Assembly (NCBI RefSeq): GCF_024614185.1
Contig: NZ_JAHTLF010000018.1
Span: forward strand, 281,811-345,810
Source of the DNA: Nocardioides carbamazepini
GTDB taxonomy: Bacteria > Actinomycetota > Actinomycetes > Propionibacteriales > Nocardioidaceae
Reading direction: 5' to 3'
Length of the DNA stretch: 64,000 bases
Shown here piece by piece: positions 44,601 through 53,700 of the stretch. Position 1 is the stretch's first letter. Each line of letters begins with the position of its first letter. The notes under the pieces were generated by a model that worked only from the letters and a program-made list of their open reading frames with translations, was not told where the DNA came from and did not search any database. The translations under genes and the position numbers were made by a program.

Positions 44601-44638
44601 CGGGCGTAGTGGGCGACCTGGTCGCGCTGAGCGGGCAC
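41621..44638 (-). CDS. MMPL-family RND transporter
   Basis: A 1005-residue membrane transporter of the MmpL/YdfJ class, exporting lipids or hydrophobic compounds with proton drive. Two RND halves are seen: a first membrane segment VVRRAGWVVLAWLALTAV, five more at about 185-350 (with LGAGTDYAVFLVARYHEQ), then a second set of five at about 820-990 (with AVGADYNLLLTKRMHEE). Between them, after the second half's first helix, is a roughly 280-residue helical loop with repeated LADGAG/LxxGAxxL heptads like the YhgE/Pip external coil. The TetR repressor follows it. Divergent from the FAD dehydrogenase. Confidence 0.93.
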   Translation of the reverse strand: MPAQRDQVAHYARFVVRRAGWVVLAWLALTAVMNVAVPQLEEIAGRDSSPMVPKDAPSMRAVELMNEQFSSGDSESFIVVAMERTAGLTRADRAYAESLVTELAKDSDDVAFVQDVRDPALRKALTSEDRQARYLLVGITGATGAPSSLRQVAAVREVVGEQAPTGLTVEVTGPTATVVDLATETEHSVVRITIVTIGLIALILFLIYRSFAIPVLILTVVGLGLGLGRAVVAWCGLHDVFAVSTFSGSFLTAIVLGAGTDYAVFLVARYHEQRRLGIEPTRAAAIAATRVGSVIAGSAVTVVLATLAMALADLGFFNTTGPAVAVSIAVNLLVSLTLTPALLALAGRRGWAEPRTSRAAGVWQRVADLVAAHPARMLTASLVPLAVLAALFPLADLSYDVREPLPDGAESNRGYALLARHFPVNEVLPDYVLVRADHDLRTSKDLAVLERAAAAAAQHDGVVLVRSVTRPLGVPIAEASVAHQAGLVGDELGRAQGQVAEGASGADELAAGAGQLDDGAGRLADGAGRAVEGADRIAASTGKLTTGMTQLLDGADAAITGTGDLRAGASGLADGLEVAAGQVEVAVDGLALVYDALATKSLTCGLDPACRQARTGLRQIWEAERDQLLPGLQEAAKGARSLADGTGDLQSGLQQLRSGLAKARKGSRQLADGQRVFADRLGDLSTGAEQLAEGAGRLHGGTREVAASLPELEDGLEAAARHLRETRSGADDPVSGGFFLPPTALADQDFAAAMQLYLSPDGRTARFAVLGSTDAFGPEASDRVDEIRTIVETSFNGTRLDDAEVVTTGMASTNADLRRYSVSDLQVIAGFALVAVFLVLLLLLRSLVAAFALMATVVLSYGAAIGLSVLVWQYGLGIQLDWTVAAVAFVVLVAVGADYNLLLTKRMHEEAPDGSAAGIARATAVTGGVITSAGVIFAVSMMALLAGRVTTIGQVGFTIAVGLLLDTFVVRSLLVPALATVLGRRLWWPQRSARDGARDEAGSAA

Positions 44639-44650
44639 CCCTGGAAACTA

Positions 44651-44676
44651 GAACCGGTTCCTTGCCAGTGGCAAGG
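44651..44676. promoter_or_regulatory. two adjacent palindromes, likely TetR operator
   Basis: GAACCGGTTC (44651-44660) is a perfect palindrome. It abuts CCTTGCC-AGT-GGCAAGG (44660-44676), a perfect 7-bp inverted repeat. They lie 13 bases upstream of the MMPL start in the gap shared with the divergent FAD dehydrogenase, where the operon's TetR protein would be expected to bind. Confidence 0.65.
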
Positions 44677-44808
44677 AGGTGTGGCGCGGGCCACATCACG
44701 CTTGGCAACTACGTGCTACTGCTCCTACCCGGGCGTTGTTGCACCACTTCTGGCGCTGTGACCCTCAGTTGCAAGGGGCCGCCACCGGCGGTGTGGCAGG
44801 CTCCCCGC

Positions 44809-46530
44809 GTGAGTACGGGCAGCGTGGAGCAGGGATTCGAGCCGGACGCGATCGTCGTGGGCGCCGGCCTGGCCGGGCTGGTGGCGACCTACGAGGCGAC
44901 CCGGGCCGGCAAGCGGGTACTGGTGCTGGACCAGGAGAACCGCGCCAACCTCGGCGGGCAGGCGTTCTGGTCGCTGGGCGGGCTGTTCCTCGTCGACTCC
45001 CCCGAGCAGCGGCGGATGGGCATCAAGGACTCCGTCGAGCTGGCCTGGCAGGACTGGCAGGGCTCGGCGGGCTTCGACCGCACCGACACCGAGCCCGACG
45101 GCAGCCCGGGGCAGGACCACTGGGCGCGACAGTGGGCCGAGGCGTACGTCCGCTTCGCCGCCACCGAGAAGCGCGCCTACCTGCGCGAGCTGGGCCTCAA
45201 GGTGCTGCCCTTCGTCGGCTGGGCCGAGCGCGGGCGTGGCGACGCGGCGGGCCACGGGAACTCCGTGCCCCGCTTCCACCTCACCTGGGGCACCGGCCCC
45301 GAGGTGGTGCGGGTCTTCCTCGAACCGGTCCTGGCGGCCGAGGAGCAGGGCCTGGTGCGCTTCGGGTTCCGGCACCGCGTCGACACCCTGGTCAAGGACG
45401 GCGACGCCGTGGTCGGCGTCAGCGGGGCGGTCCTCGAGCCGTCGTCGGCCGAGCGGGGCTTCGCGTCCTCGCGCGTCGAGGTCGACGCCTTCGAGCTGCG
45501 GGCGCCGGCCGTCGTGGTCACCACGGGCGGCATCGGCCACAACCACGAGCTGATCCGGGCGAACTGGCCGGCCGATCGGCTCGGTCCCGCTCCGGCGCAC
45601 ATGATCAGCGGCGTGCCGGCGTACGTCGACGGGCGTGGTCTCGCGATCGCCCAGGCCGCGGGTGCCCGGCTGGTCAACCCGGACCGGATGTGGCACTACA
45701 CGGAGGGCATCCACAACTGGGACCCGGTCTGGCCCGACCATGCCATCCGGGTCATCCCCGGGCCGTCCTCACTGTGGTTCGACGCGACCGGGCAGCGGCT
45801 GCCCGCGCCCAACTATCCCGGGTTCGACAGCCTCGGCACGCTCGCCACCATCGGCGCGACCGGCTACGACTACACGTGGTTCGTGCTCACCCAGTCGATC
45901 ATCGAGAAGGAGTTCGCGCTCTCCGGCTCCGAGCAGAACCCCGACATCACCGGCAAGGACCTCAAGGTGATGCTCCGGGCCCGGCTCGCGAAGGGCGCCC
46001 CCGCCCCGGTCGAGCGGTTCAAGACCGACGGCCTCGACTTCGTCGTCGCCACCTCGCTCGAGGACCTGGTCGACGGCATGAACGCCATCGTCGACGGCGA
46101 CTCCCCGGCCCGCGGCCCGCATCTCGACGCAGCGGTGCTCCGCCGCCAGATCGAGGCCCGCGACGCCGAGCTCGACAACGGGTTCAGCAAGGACTTCCAG
46201 CTGATGGCGATCGCCAACGCCCGCCGCTCCCGCACCGACCGGCTGATCCGGGTGGCCAAGCCGCACAAGGTCCTCGACCCCGAGCACGGCCCGCTCATCG
46301 CCGTACGCCTCAACATCTTGACCCGCAAGACCCTCGGCGGCGTCGCCACCGACCTGTCCTCCCAGGTCGTCGACGGGTCCGGGACCGCGATCCCGGGTCT
46401 GTACGCCGCCGGCGAGGTCGCCGGGTTCGGTGGCGGCGGCGTGCACGGCTACAACGCCCTGGAGGGCACCTTCCTCGGCGGCTGCATCTTCTCGGGACGG
46501 GCCGCCGGGCGCGCCATCGCCCGCAACTGA
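44809..46530 (+). CDS. FAD-binding dehydrogenase, KstD/fumarate-reductase-like
   Basis: A 573-residue flavoprotein. The Rossmann FAD motif is AIVVGAGLAGLVATYEATRA with the ribose Glu-type end VLVLDQE. C-terminal FAD contacts are YAAGEVAGFGGGGVHGYNAL and LEGTFLGGCIFSGRAAG. The family (FAD-binding dehydrogenases of the 3-ketosteroid delta1-dehydrogenase and fumarate reductase superfamily) oxidises or reduces C-C bonds. No signal peptide is visible. The substrate is unknown; the divergent lipid exporter and shared control region suggest a lipid-like compound. The GTG start is chosen because the Rossmann strand follows it closely. Confidence 0.9.
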   Translation: MSTGSVEQGFEPDAIVVGAGLAGLVATYEATRAGKRVLVLDQENRANLGGQAFWSLGGLFLVDSPEQRRMGIKDSVELAWQDWQGSAGFDRTDTEPDGSPGQDHWARQWAEAYVRFAATEKRAYLRELGLKVLPFVGWAERGRGDAAGHGNSVPRFHLTWGTGPEVVRVFLEPVLAAEEQGLVRFGFRHRVDTLVKDGDAVVGVSGAVLEPSSAERGFASSRVEVDAFELRAPAVVVTTGGIGHNHELIRANWPADRLGPAPAHMISGVPAYVDGRGLAIAQAAGARLVNPDRMWHYTEGIHNWDPVWPDHAIRVIPGPSSLWFDATGQRLPAPNYPGFDSLGTLATIGATGYDYTWFVLTQSIIEKEFALSGSEQNPDITGKDLKVMLRARLAKGAPAPVERFKTDGLDFVVATSLEDLVDGMNAIVDGDSPARGPHLDAAVLRRQIEARDAELDNGFSKDFQLMAIANARRSRTDRLIRVAKPHKVLDPEHGPLIAVRLNILTRKTLGGVATDLSSQVVDGSGTAIPGLYAAGEVAGFGGGGVHGYNALEGTFLGGCIFSGRAAGRAIARN

Positions 46531-46540
46531 ACCCGCCGCC

Positions 46541-46734
46541 GTTGAGTCGCCGCATCTGACCCGTTGAGTCGGCCGTTCTGACCCGTTGAGTCGGCCGTTC
46601 TGACCCCCTGAGTCGGCCCATCTGACCTATCGAGTCGCCGCCCCGACCCGTGGGATCGGCAGTTCGACGGGTCAGATGGGGCAACTCAATAGGTCAGATG
46701 CGGCAACTCAACGGGTCAGATGGGGCGACTCAAC
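46541..46734. repeat. 22-bp repeat array in inverted arrangement
   Basis: Five units of the type GTTGAGTCGCCGCATCTGACCC run in the plus direction (46541, 46563, 46585, 46607, 46629). After about 20 bases, three units run in reverse (46669, 46691, 46713). The whole can fold as a long cruciform or RNA stem between two convergent genes. The TGA in the final reversed unit is the actual stop codon of the alcohol dehydrogenase gene. Units differ at a few positions. Confidence 0.9.
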
Positions 46735-47878
46735 GGGCGGGGTCCACCAGGATCTTCGCGTGCCGCTCGGGGTCGCCGAGGTCCTCGAAGGCACCGGCGA
46801 CGCCGTCCAGCCCGACCGTACCCGTCACGAGCGGACGCACGTCCACCTTGCCGGAGGCGATCCACTGCAGCGTCTGGTGGAACTCGCTGGGGTCGTAGGC
46901 GAAGGCGAAGCGCAGGTCGATCTCCTTGTTGATCGCCATCGACGGGCGGAAGGTGTCCTCGCCCATGCACACGCCCACGACGACCACCCGCGACAGGAGC
47001 GGGGCGTTGGCGACGACGTGCTCGATCATGCCGGGGATGCCGACGCACTCGAAGACGACCGGCCCCCGCGGGGTGGCGCCGGCCTTCTCGGCGGCGCGCA
47101 GGACGTGCGCCCACGGCAGGAGGGGGACGGCGCGCAGCTTGTCCATCGCGTCGATGCCCATCTCGGCGAGGGCGATCGCCTCGGTGAGATAGCGCTTCGA
47201 CGCGGCGAACGACGCCCACGGTGACTCCTCGGCGGGGTCGACGACGACGTCGGCGCCCATCCGCTCCGCCAGGGCGCGACGGCCAGCGGAGAAGTCGCTG
47301 GCGATGACGTGGCGCACCCCGGTGGCCTTGAGCATCGCGATCACGGCGAGCCCGATCGGACCGCAGCCGATCACGACGGCCGTGTCCTTCGCGCCGACCT
47401 CGCCGCGGCGTACGGCGTGCAGGGCGACCGCCATCGGCTCGGTGAGGGCGGCGGCCTCCGCGTCGAGGCCATCCGGGACGCGCAGGGTCATCGACGGCAC
47501 GGCGAGCACCTGCTCGGCGTACCCGCCCGAGGCCAGCGCACTCAGCCCGGTGAGGTGGACGGACCCGCCGGCGCGCAGCACCGGCAGGGCGACGACCCGG
47601 GTGCCGACCGGGAACGCCTTGCGGGTGCGCGGACCGTAGTCCGCGACGGTGCCGACGAACTCGTGTCCCATCACGACCCGGTCCGTCGAGCGCATGAAGT
47701 GGTCGTAGCCGAGCTCGGCCACGTCGGCCGCCGTCTCGTCGCAGTGCACCCGGGCGTGCAGGTCGGAGCCGCAGATCCCGCACCGCTCCACGTCGATCAG
47801 CACCTGCCCCTGCTCGGGTGTCAGGTCGGGGAGATCCTCGACGGTGAGCTCGGCCCGGTGGCACACGACGGCACGCAT
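46730..47878 (-). CDS. zinc-binding alcohol dehydrogenase family protein
   Basis: A 382-residue medium-chain dehydrogenase. The catalytic zinc ligands are Cys in CGICGSDLH, His and Glu in GHEFVG; the Rossmann NAD(P) motif is VVIGCGPIGLAVIA, with Asp in IASDFSAGRRAL suggesting NAD+. The four-Cys structural zinc lobe is absent; instead ALPVLRAGGSVHLTG is present, as in a mycobacterial subgroup. An unusual insertion of about 40 residues (ASKRYLTEAIALAEMGIDAM) lies in the cofactor domain. The ATG start gives MRAVVCHR. The stop lies in a 22-bp repeat unit. Confidence 0.92.
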   Translation of the reverse strand: MRAVVCHRAELTVEDLPDLTPEQGQVLIDVERCGICGSDLHARVHCDETAADVAELGYDHFMRSTDRVVMGHEFVGTVADYGPRTRKAFPVGTRVVALPVLRAGGSVHLTGLSALASGGYAEQVLAVPSMTLRVPDGLDAEAAALTEPMAVALHAVRRGEVGAKDTAVVIGCGPIGLAVIAMLKATGVRHVIASDFSAGRRALAERMGADVVVDPAEESPWASFAASKRYLTEAIALAEMGIDAMDKLRAVPLLPWAHVLRAAEKAGATPRGPVVFECVGIPGMIEHVVANAPLLSRVVVVGVCMGEDTFRPSMAINKEIDLRFAFAYDPSEFHQTLQWIASGKVDVRPLVTGTVGLDGVAGAFEDLGDPERHAKILVDPAR

Positions 47879-47909
47879 GCGGACATCATGCCGTCCGGCG
47901 TCCGGCCCC

Positions 47910-47946
47910 AAAAACGACGCGGCCCGGGAATTCTCACCCGGGCCGC
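47910..47946 (-). terminator. intrinsic terminator of the LuxR gene
   Basis: Read on the minus strand, GCGGCCCGGG, an 8-base loop, CCCGGGCCGC, then GTCG and five T. The 10-bp GC stem with a T-tract is a classical intrinsic terminator, rare in such GC-rich DNA. It separates the LuxR gene from the alcohol dehydrogenase downstream. Confidence 0.85.
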
Positions 47947-48043
47947 GCACTGGGGGGATGGGCCCCTTCCGGAGGCCCGGTCCCGATTCTGCGCCGCCAC
48001 CCGGCCGCCGGGCACCTCGGGCGAGGTCATCTCACCCAGCAGT

Positions 48044-50680
48044 TCACCCGGGCCGGTCGTCGCCGAGCAGGCCCAGCCGGATGCCCCGCTCGAGGGCCGC
48101 CTCGCGCGTGTTCACGCCCCACTTGCGATAGATGCTGCGCATGTGCGACTTCACCGTCTCCGGGGACAGATGGAGCGCGGCGGCGAGGTCGCTGCGGCGT
48201 GGATGGTCGACCGAGGCGCGCAGCACCGCGAGCTCCTGTGCGGTCAGCGGGCTGACCTCGACGCCGGGATCGATGGTGCCGACGACGTCGACGTCCAGGT
48301 AGGAAGCCGCCGCGGCGCGACCCGAGTGCCGGGCGAGGTCGCGCAGCGCCTCGAGATCCTTGCCGGGCACGTGCAGCAGGTGGGCCCGGACACCGTGCTC
48401 GGCGTGGAGCGAGGCGGCCCGGTCGAGCAACGCGCCGGCGGCGTCGGGGTGTCCGGCACGCAGGGCGGCCGCGGCGCCGAGCGTGGCGAGGCCGGCGCGC
48501 GACCGGATGCTGTGCCCGGGGAGCGACTCGAGGCGAGGTACGACGTGCAGAGCGCCGGCCGCGTCGCCGCCGGTGAGCCGGCTCAGGACCTGCGCGGGCG
48601 CGACCTGGCCGGGCCAACGGCTCGGGCGGCGCAGCAGCTCCGCCGCCTCGCGGGTGCGGCCCTCGGAGAGCCAAGTGATGGCGAGCAGGCCGTGCAGCAC
48701 CGAGGTGCCGAAGCTGTCACCGGCGCCGGGCGGCGGCGGCCAGGCCTGCAGGGCATCGGCGACCCGCTGGACCTCAGGGCCCGACTCCTCCAACCCGAGG
48801 CGCGCCTGGAGCAGGGTCCAGGTGAGGAACGGCCAGAACTCGGCGGTGTGGATGAAAGACTCGCAGCCGTCGTACTCCGCGATGGCGCCGGCGAAGTCGA
48901 AGTCGTCGAGGCGCAGCATCGCGTTGCCGATCCTGCCGAGCGCGTTGACGTAGGTGTGGGCGTGGTCGCGGGGCCACGCCCGTGGATCGATCAGCCGCGC
49001 GGTGTGGGCGGCCTCGCGGCACCGGCCGTCGATGGCCGACAGCCCGACGCCGTAGACCAGCGTGTAGTTGCGCGCCCAGGGACGGGTGGCGGTCGCGATC
49101 GCCCGGGTGACGACGGCGTGCGCGTCCTCGAGCTCGCCGGCCTGGAACAGGGAGTAGCCCACCTGTCGCAGGCCCATCGCCCGCAGCTCGAGGAGCCGGT
49201 CGTCGTCGCCGATGTCGATGTCGTCGTAGAAGTCGAGTGCGGCGCGGCCGGCGGTGGCCGCCTCGACGTACCGCCCCACGAACCGCAGGCTGGCCGACTT
49301 CGCCACCCGCTGAAAGAACGACGAGCCGCGATCGAGATGACGCCAGTCGTCGCTCGTCTGGTCGGCGGTCCGCAGGAAGTACTCGCCGGCGGCGCCGCGG
49401 GTGGCCGGGTTGCTGAGCAGCGCCAGCCCGCGCGCGAACGCGAGAACGGGCTGTCGCATCAGCAGCGCCCGTGGGATCCGGGCCAGCTGCCGGTCGAGAT
49501 GATCGGTCGTGTAGCTCTCCGGCGAGCTCAGCAGCACGCTGCGAAAGATCCGGCTCGCCAGCTCGTAGCGTCCCGCGTCGACGGCGAGCTCCAACGCCTG
49601 CTCGTGCTCGTCGTTGTCGTGCAGCCAGGTCGCGGCGGTGCCAGCGCTGCGCCGGTAGCGGTCGGAGTCGTTGGTCCGCAGGTCGTCGCGGACGGCCTCG
49701 CGGAGCGAGTCGACGTACTGGAAGACGGGGCGGTCGGCGAGGTAGGGCACCCAGCGCCCGAAACCGTTCCACTCCAGCTGGTCGACGATCGGCCCCGCGT
49801 CCTCGAGACCGGTGAGGGCCTGGGCCAGCTCGAGATCGAAGTACGGCGCGGCGGCGGTGTCGCGCACGAAGGCGGACAGCACGGGATCGTGCATCTGCGA
49901 GCTCAGGTCCTGGGCGACGATCGCGCGCCACTCGGCGGAGTCGCGGGCGGGCGGGCACGACCGACCGCGCAGCGCCAGGCTGGCGGCCCGGATGGCCAGC
50001 GGGTAGCCGTGGGTGTCGTGATGGACCTGCTCCGCGACCTCCGCCAGGTCGCCGGGCAGGTGTTCGGCGAAGAGCAGGGCCGTCTCCTCGGAGGTGAACC
50101 CGAGGTCCTCCTCGCCGATCAGGCGGACGGCGTCCCGCACCCGGTGCACCGGGTCGGCGAGCGTCGTCCCGGCCCGGGTGGTCACCACGATCCGCAGATG
50201 GGGCAGCTCGGCGGCCAGGCGCAGGATGTCGCTGTCGACCTGGGCGGCGGCATGGCGCACGTGCTCGTAGGCGTCGACGACGAGGGTCACGGGTCGCCCG
50301 TCGACGACCAGGTTCCGGAGGACCGGGACCGGGTCGTCCAGTGCGTCGACGTCGTCGGCGACGACGCCGGCCCGCTCCGGCGACAGGTGTCCGAGCCGGC
50401 GGCCGGCGGTGATGACGGCCGTCCAGAACGCGCGGTCGGACTCGACCTCCGCGCTGAGCGCGACCCAGACCAGCCGCTCGTCCGGCGGGCGTGGACCCGC
50501 CGCCCACTGCCGGACCAAGGTGGTCTTGCCGTAGCCGGACGGCGCCTGCAGCACCGTGACCGGCGCTGGGTCGACGTCGAGCAGCTCGAGCAGGCGGGGT
50601 CGGACGATCGCACCGGCACGCACGGTCAGCACCTCAGAGGGAGAGGGGTGGCAGCTCGGGGGATGCCACCGTCCTCGCAT
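48044..50680 (-). CDS. LAL-type LuxR transcriptional regulator (MalT-like)
   Basis: A large ATP-binding regulator of about 878 residues from this start. The STAND-type ATPase has Walker A APSGYGKTTLV near the N-terminus and Walker B VTLVVDAYEHV. A long TPR-like helical middle follows (about 330-780), and the C-terminal LuxR helix-turn-helix is LTAQELAVLRASVDHP with HLSPETVKSHMRSIYRKWGV. It would activate transcription on binding a ligand and ATP. The start is unsure: ATG 50680 and GTG 50632 both lack good ribosome sites; an ATG at 50728 lies inside a terminator hairpin and is unlikely. It follows the adhesin-sortase gene on the same strand. Confidence 0.88.
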   Translation of the reverse strand: MRGRWHPPSCHPSPSEVLTVRAGAIVRPRLLELLDVDPAPVTVLQAPSGYGKTTLVRQWAAGPRPPDERLVWVALSAEVESDRAFWTAVITAGRRLGHLSPERAGVVADDVDALDDPVPVLRNLVVDGRPVTLVVDAYEHVRHAAAQVDSDILRLAAELPHLRIVVTTRAGTTLADPVHRVRDAVRLIGEEDLGFTSEETALLFAEHLPGDLAEVAEQVHHDTHGYPLAIRAASLALRGRSCPPARDSAEWRAIVAQDLSSQMHDPVLSAFVRDTAAAPYFDLELAQALTGLEDAGPIVDQLEWNGFGRWVPYLADRPVFQYVDSLREAVRDDLRTNDSDRYRRSAGTAATWLHDNDEHEQALELAVDAGRYELASRIFRSVLLSSPESYTTDHLDRQLARIPRALLMRQPVLAFARGLALLSNPATRGAAGEYFLRTADQTSDDWRHLDRGSSFFQRVAKSASLRFVGRYVEAATAGRAALDFYDDIDIGDDDRLLELRAMGLRQVGYSLFQAGELEDAHAVVTRAIATATRPWARNYTLVYGVGLSAIDGRCREAAHTARLIDPRAWPRDHAHTYVNALGRIGNAMLRLDDFDFAGAIAEYDGCESFIHTAEFWPFLTWTLLQARLGLEESGPEVQRVADALQAWPPPPGAGDSFGTSVLHGLLAITWLSEGRTREAAELLRRPSRWPGQVAPAQVLSRLTGGDAAGALHVVPRLESLPGHSIRSRAGLATLGAAAALRAGHPDAAGALLDRAASLHAEHGVRAHLLHVPGKDLEALRDLARHSGRAAAASYLDVDVVGTIDPGVEVSPLTAQELAVLRASVDHPRRSDLAAALHLSPETVKSHMRSIYRKWGVNTREAALERGIRLGLLGDDRPG

Positions 50681-50704
50681 CGTGCCGCAGCGGAACGGCA
50701 GACA

Positions 50705-50750
50705 GGGCACCGGGGTGGCCGGCAGCATCGCTGCCGGCGCCCCGGTGCCC
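50705..50750 (-). terminator. strong hairpin after the adhesin-sortase gene
   Basis: GGGCACCGGGG (50705-50715) pairs with CCCCGGTGCCC (50740-50750), and inside them GCCGGCAGC (50718-50726) pairs with GCTGCCGGC (50730-50738) around a 3-base loop. About 20 base pairs of nearly continuous stem end the adhesin-sortase transcript, separating it from the LuxR gene. Confidence 0.85.
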
Positions 50751-50766
50751 CGTCCTCATCTCCGGG

Positions 50767-53700
50767 TCACCCGACCGGGGTCGCGACCACCACGAGGTTC
50801 TTCGTGTAGTGGTAGCGGCCGTTGGCGTAGGTCACCTTGCCGGTGCAGGTCACCAGGGTCAGCTGGTGCTCCCCGGTCGTGGAGACCTCCGTGCCCGCGA
50901 AGCCCTTCTTGCGCGGCTGGGTGAAGACGCGGTCGATCCGGTACCTCTGGATCGTCCCGTCGCTCGCGCGAACAGTGACGACCTGGCCCTTCTTCGCCTT
51001 GCGCAGCTTGCCGAAGGCACCCGGGCGGTCCGCGCGGTCCGAGACGTGACCGGCGATCACGGTCGAGCCCACGAGGTCCCCCGGCAGCGCCGATCGGCCC
51101 AGCCAGCCGCCCTTGGCGACATTGCCCGGGATCACCATCGAGCCCTTGCGCAGGCCGACGGTGTCGAGCTTGGCCCTCATGCCGAGCGCCTTGATCGAGA
51201 CCTGGGCCGGACGGACCACGCGGCCCTGGACCGAGGCCTCGGTGCCGGCGTACCCGGTCTCGATCTTCACCTTGCCGTAGTCGGCCCGGTGCACCAGCGT
51301 CGTCTCGGTCGGCAGGCCGCAGGCGTGGGTGGCCGCGAGGTTGCGGCGGTCCGCGGCCGTGGCGACGACCCAGGTGTAGTAGCCGGGCTCCGAGACCTGC
51401 ACGGACGGGGTGTCGACGGTGCCGTTGGCCGGCGTGAAGGCGACCGTGCCCACCAGGTTCTCCGGCGTGCACATCGCGCCCGACGGCGACGCGACCGGGC
51501 CGTACAGCGTGGCCGTGCCCTGCGGGCTGCCGCCCGGGACGAGGCCGGTGATCGTGACCGAGTCGCGCAGCGCGACCGGCTTGGTCCGGCCGTTCTTGCC
51601 CACTTCCAGCGCGACCTTCCGGTCAGTGCTCGTCAGGATCGACGGCGCACCCAGCGGACCGGTCGCGGTGTTGACCGTGTTCGACGCCGAGATGACCGGC
51701 GGGGGCGTGACGCCACCCCGCGTCGGACCGGTCGAGGTCACCGACGCGGTGTTCTCGATCTTCTGTGCCTTCACGTCGGCGGCCGTGACGGTGTACGTCG
51801 CGGTGAAGTCCACCGAGGCACCGGGGGCGAGCGTGCCCACCGAGGCCGGCGAGACCGCCGAAAGGCCCGGCAGCGTGTCGCTCACCACCACGTCGTGCGC
51901 GGTCGCCTTCCCGTGGTTGGTCGCCGTGAAGGTGTACGTGATCACGTCGCCGTCGTCGGCCTTGCCCAGCGGCAGCCCGTCGGTGGTGATGGCCGACGAC
52001 TTCACGACCTGCACGTCCGGGTCGGCGGGAGCGATGTCGATCGTCACCGAGGTGCCCGGCGCCGGCGGGGAGACGATCTCGTCGCCGTCCGGGTCGGTGC
52101 CCTCCGCCGTCGCGGCGTTGACGAGTTGGCCGCCGTTGTCGACGTCGGCCTGGGTCACGGTGTACGTCGCCGTGAAGACCGCGTCGTCGTCGGGCGCCAG
52201 CGTGGGGACGTTGGCCGGCGTGACAGGCGACAGTCCGGGCATCGGGTCGGCGACCGTGACGTCGGCGACGTCGACGTACCCGCTGTTGGTGACGGTGATC
52301 GTGTAGGTGATCACATCACCGGCGTCGGCCTGGCCGATGGTGCCGGTGTCGGTGGTCAGCGCCGCCGTCTTGACGAGCTCCAGCTTCGGGGTGCTCGGGC
52401 AGCCGGTCACCATCTGCGGGAGTCCCCACTGCGACGCGGTGCCCGCGGGCAGCGTGACGCCGGCGGTGTCGAGCCCGATGTCGCCGGAGTCTGCCGCGTC
52501 GGGGGTGCTGATCACGCCGAGGGAACCGGCGCCCCGCTTCGCGAGGTACATCCGGCCGTCCGGGCCGCGCTTCACCTGGCCGCCGTCGTTGTGGAACACG
52601 CCGAGATCCACCTCGGTCGCCTTGACCGCGGCACCGTCGGCCGCACCCGCGAGGGTGTAGCGGAACAGATGGGCGCCGCCGAAGATGCGCGTCGCGTAGA
52701 CGTAGTCGCCCGAGGGGGAGAAGTCGGCCGAGTACATGCTCGTGCCCTGACCGACCGGGGTAGTCCACTCGAAGCGCTGCGCGAAGCGGCCGGTGGTGGC
52801 GTCGAAGTCCATCAACCGGATCCGGGAGGCGCCGGCGGCGTTCCCCGTCGCCAGCAGGACGCTGGACAGGTCGGGACTGAGGTTCAGGGTGCCGAACTGG
52901 TTGTAGTTGTTCGTCGGCATCACGCTCACCACCGAGTCGCCCGCGGCCAACGGACCGGCGCCGTCAGGATCGACCGGGCCGGCCGCGTCGAACAGGTAGG
53001 CCCGGATGTTGGGCGAGGACGCCTGCGCCGTGACCACCCAGAACCCGTCGCCGGAGGCGTTCGGGATCGCGGTCAGCTGCTCGGAGGCGCCATTGGCGGC
53101 AGGCTCCAGGGCGACGTTCTTCGTGGCCGTCACGTCACCGAGACCGCCGTCGAGGGACATGTCGACCACCGAGTAGACGAGATGTCCGGTGCCGCCGACC
53201 TCCGAGGCGCCGTTGGTGGAGACCACGAAGTAGGTGCCCGGCGAGGTGACGGACGGGAACGCCGCCACCGTCTGTGTCGCCGAGGCGTTGCCGAGCAGGC
53301 CGGCGCCGTTCGGCATCACCTGGTGGAACTTGTTGAACACCTGAAGGCCGTTGGACCAGAACAGCAACTGCCCGGCCGCGTCCGTGACGACCGTCGTGCC
53401 CTCGATCGAGTTGACGTTGGTGTCCGGGGTCGTGGTCGGCATCGCCGTGCCCGACGTACCGAAGTCCAGGCCGACGCCGTTGCCGAAGTGCCACCAGCGC
53501 TGGGTGCCCCGGGTGTCGGCCAGGTCGCAGCCGACCTGCGGGAGGCCGCGCGCGCCGACGGTCAGCGTGGCCGAGCCGGGCGGGTCGAGCCCGACCAGGT
53601 CGTCGACATTGGCGGCGGCGTTGGCGAAGGTGTCCCCGGCGTGGGCGCCGGGCGTCACCACGTCGACCGACAGGGCGCAGGACTCCTGGCCCGCGGTGAG

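Noticed and set aside
50681..50728. LuxR regulator start at ATG 50728
   Set aside because: The codon lies in the loop of a strong terminator hairpin; a start at 50680 or 50632 is more plausible.
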